Made by a program: the position numbers and the translations under genes. From Metabacillus dongyingensis (GTDB lineage: Bacteria; Bacillota; Bacilli; Bacillales; Bacillaceae): a DNA stretch of 64,000 nt. The DNA lies in assembly GCF_019933155.2 (NCBI RefSeq), contig NZ_CP082944.1, positions 1,304,001 through 1,368,000 on the forward strand. Direction: 5' to 3'. A model generated the notes under the pieces. That model did not search any database, was not told where the DNA came from, and was given only the letters and a program-made list of their open reading frames with translations. Below are positions 18,342-27,882 of the stretch, piece by piece (position 1 is the first letter of the stretch; the number at the start of each line of letters is the position of its first letter).

Positions 18342-19844
18342 ATGAGCAGCATACAGAAAAAAACAGACGTTATCTTAATTGGTGGCGGTGTTATGAGCGC
18401 GACTTTGGGATCATTATTGAAAGCGCTAGCACCGGAATGGGAAATCAAAGTGTTTGAGAAGCTCGCAAACGCAGGAGAAGAAAGCTCTAACGAATGGAAT
18501 AATGCGGGTACGGGACATTCTGCACTGTGTGAGCTTAACTATACATCCGAAAAATCTGACGGATCTATAGATATTAGCAAGGCTATTAAAATTAATGAAC
18601 AGTTTCAAGTTTCAATGCAGTTTTGGTCTTATCTCGTTAACTGTAAGCTGATTAATAATCCGCAAGACTTTATTATGCCAATACCTCATATGAGTATGGT
18701 ACAAGGGGAAAAAAATGTTGCGTTTTTAAAGAAACGTTTTGAAGCGCTGATAAACAATCCTCTGTTTAAAGGTATGGAATTTTCGGATAACCCAGAAAAA
18801 CTGATGGAATGGATCCCGCTAATTATGCAAGACCGTCCATCGAACGAACCTATTGCAGCAACAAAAATCGACTCTGGTACAGACGTTAACTTTGGTGCTT
18901 TAACACGCATGTTGTTTGATCACTTAAAGAATCAAAACGTCGATATTAAATACAAACATTGTGTTGATAATATTGCACGTACTAGCGATGGCTCATGGGA
19001 ATTAAAAGTGCGTAATGCCGATAGCGGCAGCATAGAACGCCATACTGCTAATTTCGTCTTTATCGGAGGCGGGGGAGGAAGCCTGCATTTACTGCAAAAA
19101 TCTGGTATTCCTGAAGGGAAACATATTGGCGGATTCCCAGTAAGCGGAATATTTATGGTATGTAAGAATCCGGAAATTATAGCGCAGCATCATGGAAAAG
19201 TATACGGAAAAGCTAAGGTTGGAGCTCCTCCAATGTCTGTTCCGCATCTTGACACAAGATTTATCGATAATAAAAAAGCGCTGCTATTTGGGCCATTTGC
19301 CGGCTTCTCACCAAAGTTCTTAAAGACAGGTTCAATGTTTGATTTAGTAACTTCCGTAAAACCGAATAATGTCTTAACAATGCTTGCGGCAGGCGCAAAA
19401 GAGATGTCATTGACAAAATACCTGATCCAGCAAGTTATGTTATCGAAAGAAAAGCGCATGGAAGAGTTAAGAGAGTTTATCCCTAACGCTAAGAGCGAGG
19501 ATTGGGATTTAGTAGTAGCTGGCCAACGTGTACAAGTTATCAAAGATACTGCTGAAGGCGGCAAAGGAACGCTTCAATTTGGTACCGAAGTTATTACTGC
19601 AGCTGATGGCTCGATTGCAGCATTACTGGGTGCTTCTCCAGGTGCTTCTACTGCTGTTCATGTTATGCTTGAGGTAATTAATAAATGCTTCCCTCAGCAT
19701 ATGAAAGAGTGGGAACCAAAAATCAAAGAAATGATTCCTTCTTATGGCGTGTCACTAATGGAAAATCCAGAGCTTCTGCACGAAATTCATACTTCAACAG
19801 CAGAGACGCTTGGTCTAAGCGCAAAAGAACTAGTCTATAGTTAA
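18342..19844 (+). CDS. mqo: Malate:quinone oxidoreductase
   Basis: A 500-residue FAD enzyme on the inner membrane face that oxidises malate to oxaloacetate and passes electrons to quinone. The N-terminal nucleotide-binding segment [15 protein letters not shown] (9-23) and the Mqo-specific [19 protein letters not shown] near residue 50 are visible; [11 protein letters not shown] and [14 protein letters not shown] lie near the C-terminus. Length equals other bacterial Mqo proteins. It is monocistronic with a terminator about 175 bp downstream. Confidence 0.95.
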   Translation: MSSIQKKTDVILIGGGVMSATLGSLLKALAPEWEIKVFEKLANAGEESSNEWNNAGTGHSALCELNYTSEKSDGSIDISKAIKINEQFQVSMQFWSYLVNCKLINNPQDFIMPIPHMSMVQGEKNVAFLKKRFEALINNPLFKGMEFSDNPEKLMEWIPLIMQDRPSNEPIAATKIDSGTDVNFGALTRMLFDHLKNQNVDIKYKHCVDNIARTSDGSWELKVRNADSGSIERHTANFVFIGGGGGSLHLLQKSGIPEGKHIGGFPVSGIFMVCKNPEIIAQHHGKVYGKAKVGAPPMSVPHLDTRFIDNKKALLFGPFAGFSPKFLKTGSMFDLVTSVKPNNVLTMLAAGAKEMSLTKYLIQQVMLSKEKRMEELREFIPNAKSEDWDLVVAGQRVQVIKDTAEGGKGTLQFGTEVITAADGSIAALLGASPGASTAVHVMLEVINKCFPQHMKEWEPKIKEMIPSYGVSLMENPELLHEIHTSTAETLGLSAKELVYS

Positions 19845-20017
19845 TTCTTTGGATGCAAAAACGTAGGGATTTCATGAAAAAGTTTAAGCAGCATTTTTCA
19901 TATATGACAATCGTTTAAATAATGAAGAGGTTTAAAAGGCGATAATTGTAAAAAGAGATAAAGAAAATTCACATATAGAATTGAGTAAATAATAGAATAT
20001 CATTGAAAATAAAACAG

Positions 20018-20056
20018 AGGACCTTAATCTATCTTTAGATTGAAGGTTCTTTTTTC
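20018..20056 (+). terminator. Terminator downstream of mqo
   Basis: GACCTTAATCTA pairs with TAGATTGAAGGTT (one mismatch), followed by CTTTTTTC. The rest of 19845-20243 is AT-rich spacer with no gene recognised. Confidence 0.75.
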
Positions 20057-20243
20057 ATAAAAACGCAATTATTTTATTCGAATAGTGGGTCAGATAATGG
20101 ATTTATGTTTGGTGAGCTAACTGGGCTTTGGTTTTACCTTATAAAAATTGGACAAACTGAAATGTATTCTTAAAAGTATTGATGTATAATTAATTTAAAT
20201 GAAATTAACTTTCTGAATTATTACTTTTTTATTGGAGGAAAAT

Positions 20244-20615
20244 ATGAAACTAGGTGCATTCTCTGTAAGTTTAAGTGTAAAAGATATTAACAAATCAAAA
20301 TTATTTTACGAAGATCTAGGATTTCAAGTCTTTGGAGGGGATATTACTCAAAATTGGCTTATTATGAAGAATGAAAGCTGCATAATTGGTCTCTTTCAAG
20401 GAATGTTCGAAAAGAATATTCTGACTTATAATCCTGGGTGGAATGAAAATGCCGAAAATCTTAAGTCGTTTACAGACATTCGAGACATCCAAAAGCAGCT
20501 TAAAGCAAAAGGAATTAAAATACTGTCTGAAGCAGATGAAACAACCGAAGGGCCTGCAAGTTTTACAATTGAAGATCCTGACGGTAATCCCATTCTTGTA
20601 GATCAGCACAGATAA
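20244..20615 (+). CDS. VOC/glyoxalase superfamily protein
   Basis: A 123-residue protein with one vicinal-oxygen-chelate fold: a first beta-alpha-beta unit (SVSLSVKDINKSKLFYEDLGF) and a second ending in FTIEDPDGNPILVDQ. Such proteins act as glyoxalases, dioxygenases or antibiotic-binding proteins; the residues seen do not decide which. GGAGG lies before the ATG at 20244, and the frame upstream of it has no binding site. It is a single gene. Confidence 0.8.
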   Translation: MKLGAFSVSLSVKDINKSKLFYEDLGFQVFGGDITQNWLIMKNESCIIGLFQGMFEKNILTYNPGWNENAENLKSFTDIRDIQKQLKAKGIKILSEADETTEGPASFTIEDPDGNPILVDQHR

Positions 20616-20753
20616 AATAGAGGACGGAATAGGAACAACATAAAATTCTCCTTCTGTTTCAAAAAAACGTTTAGTCGATTTCACTTGGGATCAGTCTTTT
20701 TGATTCACCATAGGTGTTAGAATGAAACTTCCTCAACGAAAAGGAGGAAAGGG

Positions 20754-20789
20754 GGCTTTACTTCAATAAGGAGTAAAGCCTTTTTATTT
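20754..20789 (+). terminator. Rho-independent terminator
   Basis: GGCTTTACT and AGTAAAGCC form a 9-bp stem followed by TTTTTATTT, about 140 bp after the VOC gene. Nothing else was recognised in 20616-20920. Confidence 0.8.
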
Positions 20790-20920
20790 AACTAAAGGGT
20801 CAGAAATAAAAGAAAATCTCTATATATAAGAAGACTTTTTCAGAACGGAAGTGCTTACTCACATTTAATTTTGAATTAGTATGAATATGGACAACAAATC
20901 AAATATATATTTAGATAGGA

Positions 20921-21727
20921 GTGTGTAAATGGGGGGGGATTACTCTGGCAAACGCAATTGTTGCAAGGTCGCTTGACGAAATAAAATTTTGGTCAAGGAT
21001 TATGAAAGAGCACGCCTTATTTTTAAGTTTAGGGTTTACCCATGAACAGAAACAATTGATTACTGAAGCACAGCAGTTTATCACTGTTTTTGAAAGAATA
21101 GAGGAAAAGTTGAGCAAGTTCACGGTAAACTCAGATTTACGTCAAATACAGGCTTTTAATAGCGAGGTTTTTCAAGCAGCTGCTTCAATATGGCAATACA
21201 AGAGAAAAGTGTTAGGTTTAACATTGCGCTGCGAAATTCGTTCTAATAATTTCCCGTTATTGGTTGATCACATTAGCAGAGAAGCAGCTTACTTTGCTAA
21301 TCGACTAAAAGAACTCAATGAAGGTAAACTAGTCCCTAAACCAGAAGCTATTATAGAAGAAAATGTTTTCTTTCTCAGAATCATGGCAGATCATGCTAAG
21401 TTTATCGGACATCTTTTAGATCCTTCGGAACGAAAATTAGTAGAGCAGGCAAGGGAGTTTAGTCATGATTTTGATCAATTGGTTTTTCAGGCAGTTGACT
21501 TGGAATCTATGCGGCCACAATCAGAAACTGGACCTATACTAAGCCAATTCTTAAATCAAAATAAAGTTTCAGTAGCTTCGTTAAGGGATTTTAAGAAAAC
21601 AGCAAGAGAGTTAATAGAAGCATGCCGTATTAAGAGCATTATACATCCCCTTTTAGCTGATCATACTTTTAGAGAAGCTGAGAGGTTTCTTGAGATCATC
21701 GATTTATTTGAAGCGAGTCTAGAATAG
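20921..21727 (+). CDS. DUF2935 protein with start codon offset by a G8 tract
   Basis: About 265 residues, two tandem DUF2935 four-helix units (about 15-130 and 145-265). Each has the His/Glu pattern of this hemerythrin-like metal-binding fold: SLDEIKFWSRIMKEHALFL then LLVDHISREA in the first, and NVFFLRIMADHAKFI then LLADHTFREAERF in the second. The best start, ATG at 20929 with AGGAG seven bases upstream, is in the wrong frame: it is followed by a run of G (eight in all), and one G fewer would give MGGITLANAIVARSLDEIK. As printed, the frame opens only at a GTG overlapping the binding site. This is a homopolymer sequence error, slippage control, or an inactivating indel. Confidence 0.7.
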   Translation: MCKWGGITLANAIVARSLDEIKFWSRIMKEHALFLSLGFTHEQKQLITEAQQFITVFERIEEKLSKFTVNSDLRQIQAFNSEVFQAAASIWQYKRKVLGLTLRCEIRSNNFPLLVDHISREAAYFANRLKELNEGKLVPKPEAIIEENVFFLRIMADHAKFIGHLLDPSERKLVEQAREFSHDFDQLVFQAVDLESMRPQSETGPILSQFLNQNKVSVASLRDFKKTARELIEACRIKSIIHPLLADHTFREAERFLEIIDLFEASLE

Positions 21728-21763
21728 GCCATAAATAATTAAATTGATGGCTTTAGTGATTAC

Positions 21764-21790
21764 AAAAGGACGTATTTAGTCCTTTTTTTG
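21764..21790 (+). terminator. Terminator after the DUF2935 gene
   Basis: AAAGGAC and GTCCTTT flank a 7-base loop and are followed by a T run. Confidence 0.8.
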
Positions 21791-21859
21791 TTTTTAAGGT
21801 TATATCCAAACATCATAAGAGTGTCTGTCGTCTGCATAATAAAACTGCATGCACTCTAA

Positions 21860-22075
21860 TATGAACATGAAGCCCGTACAGGTTACTTTGAATTAGTCCT
21901 TTTGGATTCAACTGTAAAATTCACTCTTAAACATGAAGATCTTGTGCCTGCTGATTTTGTAGAGAAGGAAGATACCTTTGAAGGTTTAAACTATGGTTGG
22001 CCTGATATCCTAAGTAACTTGAAAAGGTTGCTTGAAACGGGAAATACTTTGTCGCCTCTATCAATAGATAAATGA
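21860..22075 (+). pseudogene. SRPBCC (AHSA1-like) domain remnant
   Basis: An open stretch without a start codon encodes a sequence typical of the end of SRPBCC/activator-of-Hsp90-like proteins: KFTLKHEDLVP, then EGLNYGWPDILSNLKRLLE and a stop at 22073-22075. A stop at 21857 cuts the frame upstream and the first half of the domain (about 70-90 residues) is not found. It is a gene relic. Confidence 0.7.
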
Positions 22076-22152
22076 GTTAAGTTATAATTGAAGTATATTT
22101 ATATGGTAATGATTATCAATAAAGAAAATAGGATGAATTTTTTCAGACATAT

Positions 22153-22187
22153 AAAAAGCTCTAGCAGATATAAACTAGAGCTTTTCG
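22153..22187 (-). terminator. Terminator of the NAGPA-domain gene
   Basis: On the minus strand AAAGCTCTAG pairs with CTAGAGCTTT and is followed by TTATATG. Confidence 0.7.
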
Positions 22188-22228
22188 TTGTGTACCTGGC
22201 TAGGGTGCAGTTTTAAGTTATCTCATAT

Positions 22229-23821
22229 TTATTGAGGTAACAGCAAGATACCATCACCGATTGGACGTTCACCTGCAGCATCAGAAGGTGTGCCTGCCAA
22301 TTTTTGATTTACTGTCATGGTTGTGGAGCCGCCCCCATCAAGATTTAGGGCGTTTACGGCACCTAAAGATTTTAAAAGTTGTGCACTTTCTTTAAAGTTA
22401 GCTCCAACGCTATAACCTGGTTTTCTTCCATCAATGGTTACCAAAAGGATAGTACCATCAGCTTTAATTCCAGCAACGGTTCGGGGGTGCCGTCTTTGGC
22501 CGAACTGATAAAAGAACTCAGGGTTATCAGGCTGGTGAAATCCTTCTGCAGTTGAAGGGATGTTTATCTTTTTATTTTCCAGGAGTCTTGGGCCGCCATT
22601 GATAATTCCAATTCCTTTTCTTGAAGGAAACGAGCCTTCTTCTGTAAACATCTTTTTCTTAATATTCACCTTTTCTCCAGCTTGCAGATGATCATGAATC
22701 CACCGTGCATTTTCTGATGTACCCGATAAAACTGTACTTCCTTCAGGAATTTTGCCTCCACGTGCATCTTTGATTTCAGTAACGATCCCTTTGCTGTTAA
22801 TGACAGCTTCAGCACCGTCACCAGAAGGAGTATTTGTTCCAAAGTGTGAAGAGTACTGGATCAATTCGCTTGCATCTGTGCAAGTATAATCATGTTTTGG
22901 CTGATTGGTTTCTTTATCACCGACACCACCGCATCCCCGAATAAGGCCAGGTACCCGGTTTAGACCATCTATTTCCCTTTTTTCACCATCAGATGTTTGT
23001 ATACTGAGTTTTGTATTTACCGTAGATATGGAGGCATGATTTTTCTCGTTCAAAATGAGGCTTGTTCGACCATTTACAGCCTCGCTGATAAGCTTGCCAT
23101 CTACCATAGAAATACCTGCAAGGTCGCCCTCAGTTCCATCTTTTGGACCCATTACAAAATATCCGCCATTAATACCGGCTAATGCATTCATCCTCATCGA
23201 CATACTAGTCAGCTTTTCTTTACTTGGGACTTGGTCATTTGCTATAACAGGCGATATATGCCCTTTAAACGTTTTTGGGTTTATCTCAAGAACATTAACA
23301 ACCCATGGTCCTGTAGTCGCATCTCCATCTTCTCCCGTAAAAACAACCCTTGAATCGCTGTAGCCTCCTGACGCCAGTTCCTCTTTTAAACTCTTTGCTT
23401 CTGACTCTGCCTGGAATGGACCGATTCTCACTAGATATCCAAGAGGTACTCGTTCTGGATCGTCTTGTGCTCTTTCATTGATCTTTTGAATAAATGAATC
23501 ATAGCCTTGAGAAGCCAACTTTTCTTTTAGTTTAATTGCTTCATTATTTGAAGTAAGGAAATCTACATTTACCATAAAGGCATCTTCACGATTTGTTTTT
23601 CCGTAAACGAGTCTAGAAAATGTTACTCCGTCCTGTAATTTTTGTGATTCTTTAGTTTCATACTTCATAAATGGTGATTGAGTTTCTGTTTTAACAGTTT
23701 TCATTTTTGCATCGTAACCATAGGTAAGAGATGGAGTTATAAAAATACATAAAGCTGCTAAAGTTATATGAGAAAACCTTTTAATACCTTTTTTATGAAG
23801 TTGAAATATTTGTTTCTTCAT
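22229..23821 (-). CDS. Secreted SPOR- and phosphodiester glycosidase (NAGPA)-domain protein
   Basis: A 530-residue exported protein. A signal peptide covers about residues 1-35 (hydrophobic core ITLAALCIFITPSL). A SPOR-like region follows (about 70-165, with two FxVNV/YLVRIGPF-type units), which in other proteins binds denuded peptidoglycan. The C-terminal NAGPA domain (about 205-530) has INGGYF, GRRHPRTVAGI-like and NLDGGGSTTM motifs of phosphodiester glycosidases (GlcNAc-1-phosphodiester glycosidase fold). It probably trims wall polymers or polysaccharide. The ATG at 23821 is chosen because AAGGGAGG is five bases upstream; the ATG one codon earlier is too close. Confidence 0.82.
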   Translation of the reverse strand: MKKQIFQLHKKGIKRFSHITLAALCIFITPSLTYGYDAKMKTVKTETQSPFMKYETKESQKLQDGVTFSRLVYGKTNREDAFMVNVDFLTSNNEAIKLKEKLASQGYDSFIQKINERAQDDPERVPLGYLVRIGPFQAESEAKSLKEELASGGYSDSRVVFTGEDGDATTGPWVVNVLEINPKTFKGHISPVIANDQVPSKEKLTSMSMRMNALAGINGGYFVMGPKDGTEGDLAGISMVDGKLISEAVNGRTSLILNEKNHASISTVNTKLSIQTSDGEKREIDGLNRVPGLIRGCGGVGDKETNQPKHDYTCTDASELIQYSSHFGTNTPSGDGAEAVINSKGIVTEIKDARGGKIPEGSTVLSGTSENARWIHDHLQAGEKVNIKKKMFTEEGSFPSRKGIGIINGGPRLLENKKINIPSTAEGFHQPDNPEFFYQFGQRRHPRTVAGIKADGTILLVTIDGRKPGYSVGANFKESAQLLKSLGAVNALNLDGGGSTTMTVNQKLAGTPSDAAGERPIGDGILLLPQ

Positions 23822-24000
23822 CATTGCCTCCCTTAGAGTTGTGTCTACTTTAGTTTACTTTACTAAATTGTTATTAAGCTAGAGTAAAGGGAACATTATG
23901 TGTTTATGAACATTTGTTTACAGAGTTAGAAATAGAAGGATTTTGATTGATAATAAATAAATTATCTATTTGGTTAAGACGTTTTTGATGCTATTAACAA

Positions 24001-24037
24001 ACAAAAATGCACTAGCATAATTATGCTAGTGCATTAT
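24001..24037 (-). terminator. Terminator of the YflT-like gene
   Basis: A perfect palindrome (ATGCACTAGCATAA and its mirror, 24007-24034) is followed on the minus strand by TTTTTGTTTG. Confidence 0.85.
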
Positions 24038-24066
24038 AAAATCTTTCAGCTAATTCTTAAAATAGA

Positions 24067-24408
24067 TCAAAACGTCACTTCATCCTGATTTCTTACAACC
24101 AGCAGCGTTTTCCCTTTATCCAATTCTTCTTCAAGCTTTTCAGCCATTTCTTTTTCAAAGCCGATTTCTTCCATTTTCGCACGCAATTTATCGCCTTTGC
24201 TTCGGAACACATTTTTTAAGGCAGTTCCGACTCCGGTTACGCCTACCCCGATTTTGTTGGCATCAGTTTCTTTGCGGTCACGCCTTACATGGTCGTTGTC
24301 ATGTGAAAGGATATAAATATCATCATCTCTGATTCCATCATTTCTTAAAGTATCAATGGATTTGCTTAATTGCTCGTCATCGTGAAATACTTTGAATTTC
24401 GGTTTCAT
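24067..24408 (-). CDS. General stress protein, YflT/GSP17M-like
   Basis: A 113-residue soluble protein with the YflT/general stress protein 17M fold: the N-terminal FKVFHDDEQLSKSIDTLRNDG and DDDIYILSHD are conserved, followed by a Lys/Glu-rich helical half. In B. subtilis YflT belongs to the sigma-B regulon. A GGAGG ribosome binding site precedes the ATG, and a sigma-B-like promoter lies 25-50 bases upstream, supporting the assignment. Molecular role unknown. Confidence 0.85.
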   Translation of the reverse strand: MKPKFKVFHDDEQLSKSIDTLRNDGIRDDDIYILSHDNDHVRRDRKETDANKIGVGVTGVGTALKNVFRSKGDKLRAKMEEIGFEKEMAEKLEEELDKGKTLLVVRNQDEVTF

Positions 24409-24432
24409 TTAGATCGCCTCCATAGGTTAGAG

Positions 24433-24458
24433 ATACCCGCTCTATTCACTGGATAAAC
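24433..24458 (-). promoter_or_regulatory. Sigma-B type promoter of the stress gene
   Basis: On the minus strand GTTTAT and GGGTAT are separated by 14 bases, close to the sigma-B consensus (GTTTAA, 12-15 bases, GGGTAT). It lies 25 bases upstream of the stress protein start. Confidence 0.75.
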
Positions 24459-24611
24459 AAGCCTTTCTTTTTCAGCAAGATACTCGTGAAAAATGAGGTG
24501 AATTTGATATAATAGATTGAATGCAGTAAATAACTAGTTTTAATCATGCAGCGAACTTTATATAGGCACCCGAAACTGCCTTTTATATGAACGGAAAGAG
24601 AGTGAAAGAAT

Positions 24612-25328
24612 ATGGGTCGCAAGTGGAACAATATTAAAGAGAAAAAAGCGTCAAAAGATGCTAACACAAGCCGGATTTATGCGAAGTTCGGACGTGAGAT
24701 TTATGTGGCAGCAAAGCAGGGCGAGCCTGATCCGGAATCAAATCAGGCGTTAAGAGTGGTGCTTGAGCGTGCAAAAACTTACAGTGTTCCAAAAGCAATC
24801 ATCGACCGTGCGATTGAAAAAGCAAAAGGCGGTTCAGAAGAAAGCTATGATGAACTTCGTTATGAAGGATTTGGTCCGAATGGATCAATGGTTATCGTGG
24901 ATGCCTTGACTAACAACGTTAACCGTACAGCATCGGATGTCCGTGCGGCATTTGGCAAAAACGGAGGAAATATGGGTGTTAATGGATCTGTTGCCTATAT
25001 GTTTGATGCAACAGCTGTTATCGGCATTGAAGGCAAAACAGCAGACGATGTTCTTGAGCTGTTAATGGAAGCGGATCTTGATGTGCGCGATATTTTGGAA
25101 GAAGAGGAAGCTGTGATTGTTTATGCAGAACCTGATCAGTTCCATGCTGTTCAAAAAGCATTTAAGGATGCCGGCATTACAGAATTTTCAGTTGCAGAAC
25201 TAACAATGCTTGCGCAAAATGACCTCGAGCTTCCTGAAGATGCACAGGCACAATTTGAAAAAATGATTGATGCTCTTGAAGATTTAGAAGATGTTCAGCA
25301 GGTTTATCATAATGTAGATTTAGGTTAA
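24612..25328 (+). CDS. yeeI: YebC/PmpR family protein YeeI
   Basis: A 238-residue cytosolic protein of the YebC/TACO1 family. The [20 protein letters not shown] start, rather than MAGHSKW, marks the YeeI (second YebC) type of Bacillus. The three-domain layout is intact: N-terminal helical part (to about 75), then [19 protein letters not shown] and [17 protein letters not shown] in the middle domain. The family was long annotated as transcription factors; more recent work on homologues points to relief of ribosome stalling. It is monocistronic with a terminator at 25359. Confidence 0.92.
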   Translation: MGRKWNNIKEKKASKDANTSRIYAKFGREIYVAAKQGEPDPESNQALRVVLERAKTYSVPKAIIDRAIEKAKGGSEESYDELRYEGFGPNGSMVIVDALTNNVNRTASDVRAAFGKNGGNMGVNGSVAYMFDATAVIGIEGKTADDVLELLMEADLDVRDILEEEEAVIVYAEPDQFHAVQKAFKDAGITEFSVAELTMLAQNDLELPEDAQAQFEKMIDALEDLEDVQQVYHNVDLG

Positions 25329-25358
25329 TAACGTCAGAAAGAAGAAAAATACAGAAGA

Positions 25359-25403
25359 AAACGGGTACTAAAGTGCACAGCAATTTAGTACCCGTTTTTT
25401 GTT
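25359..25403 (+). terminator. Terminator after yeeI
   Basis: AAACGGGTACTAAA pairs with TTTAGTACCCGTTT, followed by TTTG; a 14-bp stem. Confidence 0.88.
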
Positions 25404-25540
25404 ATTTTAACGTTTGTTCTTTGAAAATAAAGATACTGCAAGTTTAATTGTTTGAAAATAATTGGGATGGATAATATCCAAAATTTTTTCTCGCTATAAT
25501 AATAAGGTGACTCTAGGTTCAAACAAAAGGGAGTGGGAGA

Positions 25541-26065
25541 ATGTTTCCTGTATTAGAAACAGAACGGTTAGTTTTGAGAGAACTTATTGAATATGACGCA
25601 TTAGATATATTTAATTGTTTCTCTAATGCAGATGTATTACGTTATTACGGACAAAATCCATTAACAAGTCTTGATCAGGTGAAACAAATTGTCAGGAATT
25701 TTTCGAAGAATTACAATGAAAAACGCGGTATTAAATGGGGAATTGAAATGAAGGGTACGTCAGGTATTATCGGGACAATTGGGTATCAAGAGTGGTCTTC
25801 TGAACATAAGAGAGCAGAAATAAGCTATGCACTTTTTCCTGAACATTGGGGCAATGGATTTGCAACTGAAGCTGCTGCTAAAGTGATTTCATATGGTTTT
25901 AAAGAGTTTGGTTTAATGCGTATTGGAGCAGTTGTTTTTGTTGAAAATAAAGCATCTAATAAGTTGTTAACAAAATTAGGCTTTGTAAAAGAAGGGATTT
26001 TGAGAAATTATATGTATCAAAATGATATTCCGTTTGATACGAATATTTATTCTTTGTTAAAGTGA
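25541..26065 (+). CDS. GNAT acetyltransferase, RimJ/RimL type
   Basis: A 174-residue GNAT enzyme that would use acetyl-CoA to acetylate a protein N-terminus or small amine. ETERLVLRELIEYDALDIF at the start, YALFPEHWGNGFATEA (acetyl-CoA loop, about 95-110) and VENKASNKLLTKLGFVKEG near the C-terminus define the RimJ/RimL-like group. AAGGGAG precedes the ATG. It stands alone, followed by a cluster of dispersed repeats. The substrate is unknown. Confidence 0.85.
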   Translation: MFPVLETERLVLRELIEYDALDIFNCFSNADVLRYYGQNPLTSLDQVKQIVRNFSKNYNEKRGIKWGIEMKGTSGIIGTIGYQEWSSEHKRAEISYALFPEHWGNGFATEAAAKVISYGFKEFGLMRIGAVVFVENKASNKLLTKLGFVKEGILRNYMYQNDIPFDTNIYSLLK

Positions 26066-26090
26066 AAACCATTGTGAAATATCAAATTGT

Positions 26091-26282
26091 AAATCAAACA
26101 AACGGGTGCGATGCTTTAACAAGGCATTGCCTTTTTTTGTTTGATTAACGAAGCAGATTGTGAAGTCTTTACTTAAAGTAACGGGTGCTTTTCTGAAATA
26201 AAAAAACATGTATTTTCTTCCAATGTACCATCTAATAAGAGCTTCTTGCTTATTCAAGAAAAGGGCGCTTTTATGAAGTAAC
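26091..26282. repeat. Three dispersed GGGYGC-core repeat copies
   Basis: Three copies occur in 190 bp: CAAACAAACGGGTGCGATG at 26093, TAAAGTAACGGGTGCTTTTC at 26174, and TTCAAGAAAAGGGCGCTTTT at 26252. They share the core A(A/C)GGGYGC followed by a CTGAA or ATGAA tail with the copies at 17.6 and 47.1 kb. The first includes AAGGC/GCCTT plus T7, which may act as a terminator. Confidence 0.55.
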
Positions 26283-26285
26283 TAA

Positions 26286-26335
26286 AGCCTAATTTCTCAT
26301 TTGCAACACCGAGAAATTAGGCTTTTTTATATTTG
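26286..26335 (+). terminator. Terminator-like hairpin
   Basis: AGCCTAATTTCTC pairs with GAGAAATTAGGCT and is followed by TTTTTAT. It ends the GNAT/repeat region. Confidence 0.75.
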
Positions 26336-26428
26336 GTTATATAACCATGATGTACTTAAAGAATCATGATGATTATGTACTGGCAAAAAGAAGCCTTGTA
26401 ATTTCATTTTTCATTTATTCCTTGATTT

Positions 26429-26458
26429 GGACCGGGCGTTTTTTGTCCGGTTTTTTAT
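26429..26458 (+). terminator. Short terminator upstream of the DeoR gene
   Basis: ACCGG and CCGGT flank an 11-base loop and are followed by TTTTTT. No gene was recognised between this and the previous hairpin. Confidence 0.6.
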
Positions 26459-26575
26459 TAAATAGTTAAAGAGTAAATACAACTTGAAAATTCCATTTAT
26501 TTGCGTTTTTATACTATACTAAGCTAAAAGAAGTAAAATATACGATAAATAACAAGTAATAAGGGGGAGGTATTT

Positions 26576-27328
26576 TTGCTTATAACTGAGCGTCATCGTT
26601 TGATATTAGATTATTTAAAGGAAAAAGAGAATGTTAAGGTTCATGAACTAGTAGAGTTAACAAAAAGTTCAGAATCTACATTGCGACGCGATTTGGATCA
26701 ACTAGAAAAGCAGAACTATATAAAACGTGTACATGGCGGTGCTTCACTGTTACAAAGAAAACGGGAAGAACCAAGTATGATTGAAAAATCAACTCAGAAT
26801 CTTAAAGAAAAAAACAATCTAGCAAAATATGCTGCCCAATTAATTAAAGTTGGAGATTGTGTATACCTTGATGCAGGTACAACAACCTATCAAATGATAC
26901 AGTATTTAGACCAAGAAAACATTGTTGTGGTTACAAATGGGATTGACCATTTGGATGCATTACTTGAAAAAGATATAAGTACCTATATAATTGGGGGATA
27001 TGTAAAAAAAGTAACAAAAGCGATGATTGGCAGCAATGCATACGAAAGTATTCAAAATTATCGATTTGATAAAAGCTTTATAGGAACAAATGCAATCCAC
27101 CATGAACTAGGTTTTACTACTCCAGATCCTGAAGAAGCACAACTGAAAGCAAAAGCTATCTATCTCTCTCGTGAATCGTTTGTACTTGCAGATCATACGA
27201 AATTTGGCGAAGTTTCATTTTCTGAATTTGCAAAACTGCATCAAGCTAAAATCATTACGAATGAAGAAGATTCGATGATATTGGAGAAGTATAGGGAGAA
27301 AACGGAAATTTACTGTGCACCTCTTTAA
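26576..27328 (+). CDS. DeoR/GlpR family transcriptional regulator (FruR-like)
   Basis: A 250-residue repressor. The N-terminal winged helix (1-57: ITERHRLILDYLKEKENVKV, then STLRRDLDQLE as recognition helix) is followed by a sugar-phosphate-sensing DeoRC domain with YLDAGTTTYQM, VVTNGIDHL and FIGTNAIH. It resembles FruR-type regulators, which sense fructose-1-phosphate. It starts with TTG preceded by GGGGGAGG. It lies 640 bp upstream of the sugar ABC transporter and levanase genes and no fruK or fruA gene follows, so it probably controls this fructan locus; its operator was not identified. Confidence 0.82.
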   Translation: MLITERHRLILDYLKEKENVKVHELVELTKSSESTLRRDLDQLEKQNYIKRVHGGASLLQRKREEPSMIEKSTQNLKEKNNLAKYAAQLIKVGDCVYLDAGTTTYQMIQYLDQENIVVVTNGIDHLDALLEKDISTYIIGGYVKKVTKAMIGSNAYESIQNYRFDKSFIGTNAIHHELGFTTPDPEEAQLKAKAIYLSRESFVLADHTKFGEVSFSEFAKLHQAKIITNEEDSMILEKYREKTEIYCAPL

Positions 27329-27365
27329 TAAACTCTCATTTTTCTACATAAAAAAGTTTTAATTG

Positions 27366-27421
27366 GAGCTGACTCACATGTCTACTGAATAGACAATAGG
27401 GGTTTAAAGCTCTTTTTTTTT
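27366..27421 (+). terminator. Terminator after the DeoR gene
   Basis: GAGCT/AGCTC arms enclose a second hairpin (TGTCTA/TAGACA) and are followed by a long T run; a small hairpin TTTGCC/GGCAAA lies directly after. The rest of 27422-27654 is AT-rich spacer with a near-palindrome TAAACCGTTTA at 27493. Confidence 0.6.
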
Positions 27422-27654
27422 TTGCCTTGAATAGGCAAAATCTCAAAAAAATTTTCCCCCTTTTACATTTAGTTTCTCAAAGTAAATATATTGGTAAACC
27501 GTTTATTTGAAATTGGAAAGAATGCAATGTAGATCAAAATCTTCCATTATTCATTTAAAAACGCCTAATAATACTTATATTGAGAATTATAACAAAAAGT
27601 AAAATTAGCTAATATTTACATTACTAATATAATTTACTGAATTTTCTCAATATA

Positions 27655-27683
27655 TTGACAGTTTTTAAAGAGCATAATATAAT
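27655..27683 (+). promoter_or_regulatory. Sigma-A promoter of the fructan ABC/levanase operon
   Basis: TTGACA and TATAAT are separated by exactly 17 bases. It gives a leader of about 280 nt before the substrate-binding protein gene. Confidence 0.75.
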
Positions 27684-27882
27684 CAAAATCAATCAAAAAG
27701 AGTCAAAGATAAGCAAATTAAGTGGTGAAATCCACCATAAAAAATCATAACTCCTTTATTTATTTAACTTGAACCCACTAACAAATATTGAAATTTTCAT
27801 TATCGATATATTCTAAGATTATTCTTTAAAGAAAAATGAAATCATATTTGAACGACTTAAAGGAGGTGTTGCAGCCACAAGA

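Noticed and set aside
27485..27510. TAAACCGTTTA near-palindrome as a cre box
   Set aside because: The spacing between TG and CG does not fit the cre consensus; it may be another operator, but no regulator can be assigned.
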